A DNA stretch of 64,000 nt from Hymenolepis diminuta (Eukaryota; Platyhelminthes; Cestoda; Cyclophyllidea; Hymenolepididae). The stretch spans positions 2,762,629-2,826,628 of the forward strand of contig CAADRB010000010.1 in assembly GCA_900708905.1 (NCBI GenBank). The letters run 5' to 3'. Position 1 is the stretch's first letter, and every line of letters begins with the position of its first letter. Positions 36,901-51,000 of the stretch are shown here, piece after piece. The translations under genes and the position numbers were made by a program. The notes beneath the pieces were generated by a model. That model worked only from the letters and a program-made list of their open reading frames with translations. It made no database searches and was not told the origin of the DNA.

Positions 36901-38653
36901 TACCGTCCATAAAAGCCTCCGTCAAGTATTTGCCAATCAGGACGAACCGAAAGTTAGTGTCCAGTAACGTCGGTCACTTTACTGATCAATTGGAGGACTT
37001 TTGTCGCCCAAATATTTCCGTTTTACATTCCGCCTGATTTCAGTGGTCTAGATGAGTAACTTGTTGACATTGTGAAAAGACAACTTTTCTTATTACAAGA
37101 GGAAAAGACGGTTGAAGAGATTCTTGATTCTTTACAATCGAGGTACCGGAATTCGCCTATGGTTGGTGCCCAAATCAGTGTGTGTCATCGTAAAATCTCC
37201 ATTCTCGATACGCACTGAAAACGATTCCAATGAAGATTAATCTGGGCACATGTTATTGGTTTAAAACATGAGACCTCTAATCCTACTGGTGATGGGAGCC
37301 AGTCTCTTGAATAATATCTGTGTCTGTTATTCTCTCATCAATTTCGTTTAGCCAACTGCGAATTAGATGAACTGAATATCTCCAAGTTAGCTAGGCTGAA
37401 CTTTGCCGTATCTTAGCAAATATTGTACGGGTTGGTTTTTAAAAGCAGTTTTGCAGTGATCTTGTCCCTTTTCTATGATAAACTGTTTTATTAAGTCGCT
37501 TATAGATACCCCCTCGCCAGTCTGAACTGAGGAATGGTTTTCGGTTCGGTTGACCCAGTCAGAAATATACATATTTCCATTTTTAAGTTTTCTACAAACT
37601 TGGAAGGTCTCTTGAACCACTACTTTGACTTGGAGCAAGTGTGGAAGTGAATCTTAGAATTTTCTTTTCTCTATTACTGATTATAAATTATTGTCTCCAA
37701 TTTGAGTCTTACTGCGCTATGTTCTGAAACTTTCAGTTGTATCAATATAGTAAAGTAGATCTCTATGCAAGGTATATCGTTCCTTAAGTTTTGCCTATGC
37801 ACTATCGACACGATCATCGTTCTTCGGGCGAAATTCTCAATAATGACTTTCAGTGCGTGATTTTATGTTGTTTCAAATCTTATAAAAGATAAGGATAGTT
37901 GAAAAGACATCCCAGTATGTCATCCTTAATGACTCTTCAAAAAGTCGTTTGGAAAGTAGTATATGTTCTCCAGTGTTAGAAGAAGTCTTTCCCCGAACTC
38001 CTTTGCTGTGTCTATGCACCCACTTGTCTGAATAATATGAGGTTTATCGTCTTCGTTAATAAACGGCATTCTTGCCTATGTACCCCCTAGTGCTTTTTTG
38101 TTTCCTTTCAGCTGGTGAACATACACTAGTAAAGTCAATGGCTCACTCAAAGGTCGGTCAATTATCAGCTTTCACTCAAAAACGAGCAACATGTGTTGGG
38201 TGCAAGGCTCTTCTGCCAAAGGACAGGGAAGGTAAGTTTCATTCATTCTTCATTTTCAACTCAGTCTTTATGTGTTCGTATTTTATTCTCTTCTCAGCTG
38301 AAGCACTGTGCACTTACTGTGAACCACGAGCATCAGAAATCTACCAAAAGGAGACAGAGAGACTACGTACTCTTGAAGGTAGATTTTCGCGTCTCTGGAC
38401 TGAGTGTCAGCGTTGTCAAGGCAGTATTCACGAGGAAGTCATTTGTACCAGGTTAGCCTGCTGAATATTTGTTAATAGTCTAAATCCCGATATCAATATA
38501 ATTTTATCTACTTATATAGTCTCAGTAACTTAGTTTGAAATTTTCTTATGTCCTAGTCGAGATTGCCCTATCTTCTACATGCGTACAAAGGTAAGAGCAG
38601 ATTTGGATGAACACGTTGGTACTATGAAGAGATTCGGAGATCCAACTTGGTGA
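27948..38653 (+). CDS. POLD1: DNA polymerase delta catalytic subunit
   Basis: Replicative family B polymerase with 3'-5' proofreading. The 14 exons are 27948-27961, 28065-28567, 28641-28768, 30330-30663, 31378-31544, 31581-31826, 32601-33253, 34130-34373, 34449-34586, 34653-34825, 36350-36741, 38112-38231, 38298-38451 and 38557-38653. All phases agree, giving 1,120 aa (human 1,107). Exonuclease motifs are FDIECA (Asp319, Glu321), YNMQNFD (Asp405) and YCLKDAY (Asp518). Polymerase motifs are DFSSLYPS (Asp605), KVSANSVYG (707-715) and YGDTDS (Asp768, Asp770). CysA is C1025/1028/1042/1045 and the iron-sulphur CysB is C1074/1077/1087/1092. All catalytic residues are intact. Residues about 250-286 form a Ser/Pro/Lys-rich insertion absent from human POLD1. 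Exon 1 is only 14 nt. CTTTCTTCAAG ends one base before the ATG. Intron 3 carries a family 1 repeat. Confidence 0.97.
29355..29850 (+). repeat. Dispersed repeat family 1, copy C
   Basis: This copy lies in POLD1 intron 3, in the same orientation as the gene. It has the full set of shared blocks: GCATAGCTA, GAGGAAATAGTTT, ATTAAGGATGACATTTTG, GACGTTTCAACCATCCT, CTTTTATAAGACTT and CCTTGTTGATCATTGTGCTC. It is the best reference copy for the family. Confidence 0.75.
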
Positions 38654-39266
38654 TCGAGCAAGAAAGAAATTAGATGTTACATGTTTAAGTTTCGATATAT
38701 TAATATATTTTTGATAATAAGCCAGCCTTATTTATTCGGGATCGTGAACAAATCGGCTTTAAATATTCGCATAGGTTAGAACAAAAAGAGACGGAAGAAC
38801 GAGAGATCGACTTTCAACCGATTGTTACTGTCTAGAGTAAAAAGCACTTTAATCAACATTCACAAAACCAGGGATCACAGATTCGAAATTCATCGGGGCA
38901 AGTCTAATGATTAAAATTGGTCAAGAAAAGATTGAATCTCTTACTTGAGCTTCCAAAATGTTACTTTACCAAATATAAGTGTCGGAAAGCCCTGCCCTAC
39001 AATAGGATTGAGACTAAAATTTTGGCCTCCGGCAGACTTGTACCTGTGCAGAAAAATTTCGGCTACTACTGATCAATTAATCGATAAAATAAATAGATTA
39101 AACCGATATAGATGAGATCAGATTCAGATATGAACATGCGACAAAACAGACAACTATCTAACACGGAGTTTTAGTAATAATGGAAATAACCTACAATTAA
39201 AAAATCAAAAGGCAAAAGTGTCAAAAAACGGCAAATTAACAAAATGCACACATATACAAGCACAGT
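38654..39266. other. Intergenic region between convergent POLD1 and PSMD8
   Basis: This spacer of about 600 bp must contain both 3' UTRs. No canonical AATAAA is placed convincingly for either gene. No other feature seen. Confidence 0.5.
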
Positions 39267-40268
39267 CTAGATAATTTGCTCCAGTTCATGAGTATAGTGA
39301 AGGAGTATTTTCGTGAGGTCCTCAGCGGGTAATGCATTTTCTGTCTGTTTGGTCTTTGCAAATACGTACTTTCCATCAACTTGAGTCCATTGACGCTAAA
39401 CAATATATATACATTTAAGGCAAGTTAATGATAATATTACCTGTTTCGCGAAAGCTTTCATTTGCTCGGGCTTGGTGAAGAAAAGAGCTTTAGTAGCTTC
39501 TTCAACGGAAAGCTCCTCATAAGCGACTTCAATACAAGAGGCAACTTCATCCCTATAATGGCGAACTCAACTAAATGACCTCTCTTATTACCTTGTAGCA
39601 TCCAAAAGAATATCGATGAAATAATTGTAGCGCTCTGAGGGAACGTTTCCCTTAGAGAGGAAGACTTTATGGAAACTTCCCTCCATCAGGTACTGTTCCA
39701 TTGAAAGAGGATGCTTAATGTAGGGGTTCAAGTTAATCTCATCTGAAGACAGACGCTCTACTTCCTAGAGGGAGATAAGTTACACTGAAATTAAATTACT
39801 GTATGGAATTCAGCCAGTCTTCCCTGTGCCAGCAGACGTAGTAAATTTAATCCAAAGAGCTCATATTTGTATGGAGAATCGGGCAAATTAACTCTATAAA
39901 TTTTATTTAAGTACAGAGAAGTTGACGAACTTGTAGTCACAATAGTAGCATTTCAACTGTGACATATAACGTTCAAAAGCAGCCATATCCCGCTTTTCAA
40001 GAGACAGTATTGCACCAATTTCCAAGGTATCACCTTCAAAATAATAACAGGCGAACAAAAATTACGTGCTATTAGTAGCTCCCTCTTAGATGCTGATGCT
40101 TCCTGATTTGGCATATAGCAGAACTTCGTCAAGTCCAGCTACAAACATTAGAACTTAAAGCAGGATTACCGTGAGCTTTTCAAGCCTTTGCTGGCATAAA
40201 GCCAGATCATGGTTTTTTTTGTTCCATTCCTGAGAAAGACACTGAAACCTTCGAACTAGATCCTCCAT
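39267..40268 (-). CDS. PSMD8: PSMD8 / Rpn12, 26S proteasome regulatory-lid subunit
   Basis: PCI-domain subunit of the 19S regulatory particle; Rpn12 completes lid assembly. Exons on minus are 40268-40170, 40138-40066, 40033-39931, 39893-39800, 39764-39592, 39552-39441 and 39395-39267, giving 260 aa. Phases agree at every join. Conserved blocks are [74 protein letters not shown] and [13 protein letters not shown], colinear with human PSMD8 after its long N-terminal extension. The C-terminus ([16 protein letters not shown]) fits the family. All six introns are 31-45 nt. GCTTAG lies 12 bases before the ATG. Confidence 0.96.
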
Positions 40269-41921
40269 AGATAAAGATAACTAAGCAAAGACTTTGAACA
40301 TACAGCCGAAGGTCACTATATTGACCAATAAAATTTTAGGATTAATTATCATTTGCAAATTTATGTGAGAAAATGCATACACAAACATATATACCGCTTT
40401 TTTATTCAAATAAAAAATTGTTTACTTTTGAAGACTGTAGTTAACAGAATCACAATATATTTCATCAACTTCATTTAACAGGTCATACAAATTGAAGTTT
40501 CAATCGCTTCATTTTCAGAGACAAAATTTCATAATTTATTTGTGATAAAATTTAAGCAAATTTCAGAATTTTTGACGTTGTATAGCAGATTTACAGTTTC
40601 CCATAAAGTCATCCCAATGACTTCCATAGCATTTTGAATTATTTGAATCTCCCAAGACAATTGATTGATGTGTCCACCACATTTGGCTTGAATAGAGGGG
40701 TGGTATCCTGGAGTAGCTCTTATGAGAAACCCACATTCTATCACCTCTCTAGTTGACCGACATTAACTAATATAGTTGGTATAAAGACGTGAAGAAGGAT
40801 CTGTGGGGTTCACAACGCTAACAAGGCTGATTGGATCACGTGGGCTAGAACTTTCCGGGAAGTGCGGAGATGTAATCGGTCGCATTGAGAACAAACGCGG
40901 AAGTGTCCTCAACCAATCAGCAATCAAGATCCCTGCAGCCTAGCATGGTTTTGTATTTAATGGCTAAGCTTTTGACACAAAAAAACAACGAAGTGGTCAG
41001 TAAACCCTCGCCACTCAGCATCTTTCTGGTTCTTACCACGTTGGGCAGAGCTTAGCTTATTTGGGGGTGAATTGATAAGAGGGGACTCTGCTAGAGGCTA
41101 TTCGGACTGCTTAGGAAGATTACTTAGGTGCAGCAAAAAGACTTATTGGTGTAGCATCCGCTACAGATCTATCGGGGGGGATTAGAAGGAACAAGTCAAA
41201 TCACCCATGTCGCCAGATCAGTTCGGAGGTGACAGGCAAGCCACCCCAGTTTATTAATTAGTAAATTAGGTTTATATACAAAACATTTCTTTGTTAGACG
41301 TCAGTCATGTCTCGTTGTCGGTGTCTCGGCGTGACGATGGACATCTGTTGCGCAACCACCCAGACACCTGTGGACACGATAGTGGAGATCTTATCGTCAG
41401 TCAATCACTTCTAATCACCGGGTGCTGTTAGACATTTGCTGGTTATAACAATTGGCAATTGATTTCGTAACCTCTGAGTTGGCAAACATGCACATCATCC
41501 ACTGTATTTGACTAGTCTACTTTAGCCACGGATTTTTTGTGGATTTTCTAAAAATAATACGGAACTCCAGAACATACACATGCAAAATAAACTCTGACTT
41601 TGTAATACTTCTAAAATTTGACAGCTAAACGAAAACTGAAATACCTATTTTATAAAAATAATCCTGACAAATTTAGCTAGAAGTCTTTTCTGACAAGAAC
41701 TAAATTATAAGTAGCATTCACATTGAGTCTGTGCATAACTTCCAACAGAAGAAACAAAAAATGCAAAATTATGTTTTTATTTTACAAATAACTCATAATG
41801 CTTAAAATTAATAGTGATGTTAACTCAGAAGGGGAGAATTCGAATTCCATCTTAAGTTACAATTTGGAAAATAATTTGTCACTACCATATTTTAGTCATG
41901 TCAACACGAAATAAACAAAGC

Positions 41922-41952
<31 letters not shown>

Positions 41953-44900
41953 TGGTGGTAAAAATATTCACTGATATTATTAAAAAAATAGTGAATAATA
42001 ATAATTTAAAATGTCATCGAAGAGTGTCAATGTTTTCAATATTATTTGCAAAATATGAAAAAATATCAAATAACAATGAAAAAGAAAATATAAAAGACCA
42101 AGTGAGGAGATCGTGAAAATGTAAATATCATAAAACAGTCGTAAATCCATTACAATAGATGTTCAGGTTCAAAAGTTGAGCATCCGAGGGAAGAATCTCA
42201 AAAGGACGGAAGAATAAAAAGGGACGGAAGGTCAATAATATAAATTCAGGGCTCCGATATTTTTAGAATGCTTTATTTCTGGATTCATTATTTTGTCTAA
42301 TTTTAATAGCACTTTACAGCGTGACGTTCTTATGGTCCACATTCAAGGTAATTTCCGTCATGTTCAGAGATTATCGACCACGTGATTCAGTTCAGTGACC
42401 GGTTATGCATTTCTATGAAGGCTGTCTTCTATAATAGTTATTAGTTAATATTATTGTAGATAAGTAATGTCTGCTAAAAGATTTTGTAACCAACAGCTGT
42501 CTTATTAATTATAGAATCTATACTGTGAAATACAAAGTTACTATAATACATAATATTATGATTACGGTAGTGCAGAAAAATTTTCACTAATTTTCATTGT
42601 GGGAAAGCAACTGAAATTGAGTAAATTAATTTCAATAAGGAATGAGGTGAGTGAATTGAAAGGAAACTGTCAAACGGGTTACTTCATAGGATCTTCGGAT
42701 TGGGATTGAAGAATATTCCTTTGATGAACGATTCACTACTGTGCCTTCCAAAATTCAAAGTTTGTAATTCGTCTCCTGAATGGCTGATCAAATCTCTATT
42801 CTAAGCCTTTAGTGCTTAATGATCGGATCTTTAATAATGATAGTCGGTCCTGACACTTCAAATTATTTCTTCCTTGAAAGGCCGAAAAAGCGGTATTATC
42901 TTACATGATCTTAAGCAGATTACAATATCTTAGCATAGCAAGGACTACAGGACACAGTTTACACGAGGTAAACTCTAATAATTCGATCTTTTTATAAATA
43001 GCGAAAATAAGTTTTCATAAATTTGATTTCACTCCTTTATTATGAATAATCAACAAGGAAAACGGAAAGAATGAAATATTTAAACAGTTATAAATATATG
43101 TAGATGGCTAATGTATTAAGTAGGCAAATAATGCATGATGATGTTCAGGATACGCAAAAGTAGCCCCATGTAGTGGTAAATATTCCTGAAATCCTTATGC
43201 AAAATTCTACCAAAATAAATACGACCCGCTGCGGGACTAAGTGTAAGCCTGTTTGAACTTTTTTTCTTAACAGGGAAATTATAAGCTATTAACTAAACTA
43301 ACCCCCCAAAAAACATAGGACAAGATGTAAGGTATTGGATATTAGGTACAAAACTCCAGAAGGTCTCAGTGAGAACACATCTAGTTCCTATAGTTTTGTA
43401 TTGCACCATTTACACTGATTAGACAGACAAACTACCCACATCTGAGGAGAGGTCATTCATACTCAAATCGCCATTTCTTAAAGGGAGCCTATCATGTAGT
43501 CCGACACTGATAGCCCGAATATTGCAAAAAAGAACTGAGTATGTTGAATGTTTGTTATATTCTATACAATTTATTATTTTTTTGTTAACTGGAGAACAAA
43601 AAGTAGGCTTAAAATTGGAGAATATGTATGATAGCTGTGGTTAAACATAAAAGTGTACTTTCACTAGACCGGCTAGTTTCAGACTCATTTCAGGATCAAT
43701 TAATAACTAGAAACAGAATCGAAATAATTAATAAATAAGAACGATCCGTTCAAGGTATTCTATTTTAAAACGAAGTTACGTCCTTTCAAACTTTTTCTGA
43801 TTGAATAAACTCTAAATGGAAAGCAGTGATGCTAAAATACAATTATTTGTTATCTCAGAATAAGAAGGGCTTATTTAAATTATATCTTTCAATTAGAGGT
43901 TTTAATTAGTAAAATATTTGGGCCGTTTATATCAATGACGGGTTTTACCTGAGAGAGACAAATGTAGAAAAGGGAAAAAACGTACGAGATTAGTTTTCAA
44001 AAAAACCAGACTAGACTGAGACAGAGTTAATGATGGAACATTTTTAGGGAAATTTGAATAGCCGTAAGCCGATTTGTGAATAAATGCCAGCATAATATGA
44101 AGGAGAAATCGGTAGACAACTTAAAGACTAGGGATGAGTCGTACAAAAACATAAAAGCCATAAAACAAGGTGTGAGTCGATATTCGAATTAAGATCATAG
44201 GTAATCGATTGGGTAGAGAAAGAACAAAGTCACTTCACGTTTACAAATATTTATAAAAATAATAGTATTTCTTTTTCTAATTTTGAACGTTATTCTTAAC
44301 TGGCCACCCAAAAGCAGTTATTCCAATCTTTTTCTACAAAATTTAAAAGATTAAAAAGGAGAAAAAACTGAGCGAGAATTTTAAACTTTTAAAACAGTTT
44401 GACACATTTGCCGAAGTTCTTCAGGAATAAAAAAAAAGGAAAAAATTCAACATAATCATGAAAACGAATATCCATATAATGGGTTTTCGAAACGAGTAAT
44501 TGTTATCAACTTCCTTCCGAGAAACAGAAGAATTATAAGATGATTTATATATGAAATTTACGTTTAGAAAAAATCTGCGACTGATCATGTGCAAATTAAC
44601 CAAATATTAAATCCCAAAAGTAAGAGGGAGAAAGATGTGATATTAGTGGTTAAGTAACTAAGATAATACGACTAACCAGTTCGTCATTCTTAAAAAAGCA
44701 AGGTTCAAGTACGAGCGCTGCCTCACGTATATCGCACACCAATTACGGATCTTGGTATCTTTAAGATTGTTTAGCTTCCCTGGTGAGCGTCAAGCATATA
44801 AATTCAAATAAATGATTATTTCAAATGAAATATTAAATGTACTACCCAATAATCAGGTACCACATTGGATAAGTTATATTTATGAATTGAGGTTTTGACG

Positions 44901-45049
44901 GTTAATCTTTTGTAAAATTGTATATAACTTGTATAACTTTTCGATAAAACATGCAAAATATGCAATTTAATAAGGAAAAATCGATAATAAGTTAAAACTA
45001 AATGCAAGTAAAAATTTGTCTGTTATTATTACTATTTAATTTAGAAATT
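40269..45049. other. Intergenic region with a GC-richer block at 40,750-41,470
   Basis: This is mostly AT-rich DNA without a recognisable gene. The part from about 40,750 to 41,470 is clearly richer in GC, contains CCAATCAG, a TATAAA and a TGTTAGAC..TTATAACA stretch, and has only short frames. It could be a solo LTR, a TRIM-like element or a promoter region, but I found no matching second repeat. From 41,480 to 45,049 nothing was recognised apart from the TA microsatellite. Confidence 0.4.
41926..41952. repeat. (TA)n microsatellite
   Basis: An uninterrupted TA run of about 13 units. Confidence 0.95.
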
Positions 45050-48000
45050 ATGAACGGACAACCCCCACCAATACCAGAAAAATCATCCTACGAACAAAAC
45101 GTAAGAAACGTATTTTTCATATTAATAATAATTAAAATGAATAATATAAAATACAATAAACCAGCATTAGAATTATTGCCACTTGTTAATGGCGAAATGG
45201 AGCTACGCGAATGAGGGTAATAATTTGCACAAATATAATATAGCCTGTGGTGATCAATTTGCAAAAAAATACTAGAAAAAGTTTATATTTTGGACCATTG
45301 ATGAACTAAACCAGTTCATATTTTAAAGCATGTTTTGGATTTAGTAAAATTTAAATACAAATTATAAATACTGAAATGTTCCCGTAGCATAAATTAATTA
45401 TTCTTTCATTTTAGATATATCCCCGTATGCGAAAAAAGGTAAATGGCTGCTAAATGGATTTTGTTATATTTTTAAGCAATACTTTCTTTCATTTTGTAAA
45501 TTTTTGTTTCCCTTAATTAGTCTAAGGAAGTAAGCAAGAAGGAGAAAAGTGGTGGGCCAAAGTAAGATTTTAATACAAGGTGTAATTTTTACTTAATTAG
45601 AATAAATATTTGTTTAACCTAACAATATTTACTAATCTACTTCCAGGAAAACCAAAGAGAGAATTAAGAAGGGAATACATATGATTATTAATAAGGAAGA
45701 AGTATGCCCATATCCTCGGTACGTTCCAGAGTCCTATGGAAAAACCGGTCGGATGAAAGCAACTGTTAGGGGAAAATATGACTGGGAATTAGAAGGCAAG
45801 GTAAGTTATTAAAATAGGATTGTTTCAACTCGTGCTTGATAGCTCGGTCAGAAGGTGATTGTTATGGCAACCGTATTTCCAGGATGGTATTTTTGCTACA
45901 ATGAGTCGACGAAGAAAATGGGTATTATTCCAGCCCAAACTGTGGAAATTACAGAGCAAGTAAGTTTTCTACTTGTTTTTTTAATCAATATTTATTAAAT
46001 TAGATTAGGCGAGAAGTGACAGATTTATTTTATACTAAGTCCAAGATGGTAGCTTGAAAATGATCACTCAAGAGATATAATTGCATCAGTTTGAGGAATC
46101 TAGCTTTTTATCTGCACTAATTTAAAATATAATTTTGCTTGAATGAAAAGTGATCACTCATTAATTATTTTTATATGTGTTATGAAAAAAAAATAACTAA
46201 ACTTGTATCAGGGTTTTCGTTGCTGGGATTTTTGAAGCATGTCTTTATTGGATTCATCGATAAAAATGTTCAATTTGTTGTTATTTATAATCAAAACCAT
46301 CATTGTTACATACGACAATGACAACTTCTTAATCTTGGATGAGCCTCTAAACACACGAATTAGTAAAATTAATCGGTAAGAGAAAAAGCAAGGGGTAAAC
46401 TAGGAATATATAATTAAGTCAAAGTTTAACTGCATCTGAATCCGAAAAGCGTTGAATTTTCTAATTTCTCGTTCGATGTATAATTCACCTTCCAATATCC
46501 TATTTTCCCGAAGCTTAAATGTCGGGATTCACTACCTGGATTCTTTGGTGAATTCATATCTGCGATATTTAGAGCTCAAAAACCTGTCCAATGTATGCCA
46601 CTTTAATTCATTTGTATCTTCTAACAGGCAGAGGAGACAAGCATATACCCGTTAAAAATGAAGAAGCTCACAGAAATGCTTAAAAGTGAACAAATAATTA
46701 GATCCTTTTGAGGTTACAGAGTCACATATTTCACGGTTCACCTCTAATTATTTGATTCCAGAAGAAAGTTGACATTTGAAATATCGCATGTTTAAAGAAT
46801 GGGTGGTTACACCACTCTCATCTTCATTTCTGCATAGCACTTATCTGGTTTGAGTTAAGATTTAGAGCCCTGAAATCATTTAAACTTTTTAACTTAACAG
46901 AGCTCACAGACGAATAAAATTGATTTCACAACTGATTTAGAAGAGTAGCTATATTTTGTTCATTTCTTCAAATGAGAATCTAATAGGCAGCGAACATACC
47001 TAGTATCTTATAATTAGCACACTACTACTCTCCATTTCAAAGTCTGACATACATATTGCAAATCACAAGTTATTTTTAAGTTTACTTCTAGTAAGGCTTA
47101 ATTCAAAAATTTCAGTCGACTGCACTTTCAAATATTTCTGCTACGTTATTTCTCACACGAAAGAATAAAAATAGCAGCATTTAGTAGCACATCAACAAGA
47201 CCTCGTTCGATCTCTTTGAAGTAGTCCTGAAATATGCGTAACTGATTGAAGGAAAAAATATTATAAGATCTTGAAAACTACCTTGAAGTAGTTACTCTCT
47301 TGCAAATAGCACTGTTTTTCTTCTTCAATTCAGATAATGTTTTGATCATTTTTAATTTGATTAGAAAAGAAGTAGTACTTTGTTAATAGTCTGATTTAAC
47401 GTAATTATTTGAGGTAAAAAATGCCAATTGATTTGTTTCTATAGAGAAAACATTTATAAGATCTTCTCAGATCGTCACCTATTCTATAGACTTTACTGTC
47501 TGGTTATCTTATGGTGAAAATTTTAAGAACATTACTTTCCATTATTGTAGGGCCAAAGCTCTAATGAACCCTTTTTGATGAGAACTTGGAATTTATTTTG
47601 TTAATTAACGAAAATACCTGTCATAAAGCAAATATGCGTTGTACTAGTTTGATAAAAGAGGACATAGCTTTTACTTATGTTAAATGAGAGTGAATTTGGT
47701 TTTTAGAGTAACTTATTTAAATTTGTTATAAAAAGTACAGGTCGTTGAACCCGTGGCAGTATTTTGTATACTTTTGAGCATTTGTTCCATTTATCAATCT
47801 ACACCTATCAAAAATGAATAAGAATTAGACACGTTTAAACACCCCTTTTGACATTGACGGGAATTAGAGAATCCCGAAGCATGTCCTTTAAAGGTATTTG
47901 TGTCTATCGTATTCGCCGGACTATGACATTATCAATGATATGAAGGTGCTGCTTTCTCTTTTGTGGAATATTCGCATATATTTGACGAAATTACCTTTGA

Positions 48001-51000
48001 CAACTATTTCGGCACAAACTCTTTCAAGATAGTGCTTAAGGTTTAAGAGACGAAATCAATTTTAATGAAATAATGTGTGCAAATGTTTGTTGCCAGTTAT
48101 TGGCTCTATCTGCTCTAGTTTAGTTATTTTTAATGATTGTTTTCTTTTATCCAAACGTGTAAACAATATTACAGAAACTTCAGTGCCGATACCAGTTTCA
48201 GTTATTGCATTACCTATTTCGTAATTTTGTTACAAATAGCGATCAAAATAATTTTTGGCTATCTCTTAAATCACTGTATTCTTAATGAAGGTATTATAAA
48301 AGTTCCATTAATTAGATATCCATTGTCTCAATTTGCGGTTCTTCTATCATTTCAGATAATTTATTTTTCGAAAATAAAACGTAATTTATTAGTGTTAAAA
48401 ATAAAAAAGACAAAAGTTATTGAAAATTAATATTATTTTTTTACAAAAAAGAAATGCCAAAGCATTATTTAAAAGAGGAATAGAATGGAAGAATTCTGAA
48501 AAGCGAAATATTTCTAATTTTTGTAAAAATTTGTTATTGCTTAAATCGAGAAATATGTACTTATTTATTTTAAATGAAAGTAAACTTTTCTGTAGAAAAA
48601 TTGCATCAGAAGAATATATACAACGCAAAGTTTTGTTCAAAATTCGATTTGTACTAAAGCGCACTATTCACAAACTGAAATGCTCTAACTCGTAATTCAA
48701 TTATTGAGCGTAATACTCTTCGGGTACTTTTTCGATTCGTGTGCGCTGCATATAAATCAAATATTACCAATAGCTGAACACTTACTGGGAATAATTCCAT
48801 AAACATACCAAAATAAAAATATTTTAGTATGATAAATCAATAAGGATGAGTAGAATATTTTTTTTCCATATCACATTTATTTTTATTTTAAATGAAAATG
48901 CTACTCAAGATAGGTTTTATTAATATACTGAAATGATCTTTTTAAAAATAGGATTTCATTAGTTAACATTTTGGAGGCATTTTAACAGAATTAACAGTCA
49001 TTAAAATAATATGCCCCAAAATTTTGGGCACCTGTTCGATTTAATTATTCCTATGGTTATTTACAAATAACCAAATTGACCAAGTGCTGTTTGCCAAATG
49101 GTCTCCCCATTGGGTAAATGCCGATATTTATGATCTTCCAGAGAGATGGAATTTTGATAATTTCTCCTCTTAAACCTTGATATTCGATGCTTCATTATTC
49201 TAAAATTGAGAATTTTGACCGTTGAGATATAACTTTAACAGCACAATTTTACATAAATTGAGCATTTAAAACAGAGATACTCAAAATCCAGTTACTAAAA
49301 CTTTAATTTGGTTAAATAATTACCAAAGTTTTTCCCAATTGCTAGGAAAACTACGTTCCTGCAGTTTCCGCAAATTCAGATTACATTAATAGTGCTTCAA
49401 TTTCTGACGACGATAACACCAGCCTCCAAGATACACTTGCAGGAGTTAATAAATTATCTTTTCTTGAGGAACCCTCGTCAGATGTATCCATCACCGAGGT
49501 CAAGGTAAAAATTATTTGTATTTAATTTTCTTACAACCATTATTTTATAATCTATAATTAGAATTTTACAAGTATGCTCTTATATGTGTGATATGATCGG
49601 GAGAGGGGGGGGGAGGGGAGAAGGGTGGCGGGTAAAAACTTGGTCATTTCTTTCGTGTCTTTGCACTACATTGGGGGACCACAGACTGTTCGAGAGTGAG
49701 AGAGCCTTTTGGTTTAAGTTGTTTCCGGTCTCTACATCAAAAATATTGTCACCCTACTGATTGGCGATTATAGTTGCTGTCCGTTGGTGGTCTAAACAAT
49801 AGTTGCACGTATGGACAAGACGGCACACACTTTGTCAGGACACAAAGTTGTTTCGATAGCCGCACCTCTTCGCTCAATATCCTCAAATGTTGACCACAAA
49901 GTTCTACTGCAGCGTCAAACTGTCCCCACAGAGCGAGAGAAGATGTCTTTAAGTGATTCATCGACTTATCAGAGTAAAATTTGGTAAAATGCAGAGAGAC
50001 AAACAGCGTAATTGAATCCTTAACAAGGGTTTCATCAAATCAACACTTAAAATAGTTTGTTGAGGATAGAAATGACTGATCTGCTCGTTTTCAGTGAGAG
50101 TAGAATGAAATTGGACCCAATCGAATGCGAATCTGTCACCGTAAGGCACATCACACTTTAGTGGACAGGAAATGAAAAATTAGAGCTGATTCCTGGGAGA
50201 AACTGGTTTCGATAACTAAGTAAGAATATTAGGATGAAGGATTCCAGATTCTTCGCATTCATATGATCGAGAGTAGGTATTTCTTGAAAGTTTTGTTTTT
50301 GTCTGAGCTTATCTGTCCAATCTAGACCCACGAGGCTGACATTTTGATCTGCAATGTAGCACTCCCTGGAGATCGTCTTCTCCTGGAATATAGGCTTACA
50401 TTGCATTGATCAGTAGAATCGTGCTAGCACTAGATACTTTAAATGAAATAGTACTTAGCCTGAGGCCTCCGAGTTTTCTTCATACCTGAGGAGACGATAG
50501 TGTTATTGGAGACAGTGTCGACCTGGAGCTAAAATTGTGTCCCGTAAATGCTGAAGCTAATTTCTTTTCAGAACTAATATTTACCTGGATTGATGTACTA
50601 TAGCTCTGTTTCGTCTGGGTTAACGCTCTCCCGCTGTTCTAGTTCTGCCTCGGTTAATGATACCAACACAGTGGTGAGGATCTTCACCCTTACATATGGT
50701 CACATTGAAGCATTTATGGCCTCTGCTGAATGGAGAATCGTTGTCATCGAAGACCAGACCTAACTAATTAGTCGTCTTTTCATATGTTAGGTCGGTAGGA
50801 TCCATTGAGTATAAGTTGTGGTTGCTTTGGCTAAATTTACGAAACAGCAATGCTACTGGTAATGCTAGTTTCATAAATATACGGTATCGAGGGTAACATA
50901 TTTCAAAAGTTTCAGCTAAGGTGAAACATACCTACGTACTTCGCTTAGTCTTTAGGGTCCTCGTTGAACGTTAGATACTCTATCTGAGTGAGGATGTTTC

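Noticed and set aside
37387..37638. 83-codon minus frame in POLD1 intron 11
   Set aside because: No family recognised. The surrounding 36,900-37,400 reads like decayed coding sequence on plus, but stops are too frequent to call.
48137..48695. Overlapping 90-97-codon frames on both strands
   Set aside because: They lie inside an SH3-gene intron, have AT-driven composition, and show no conserved motif.
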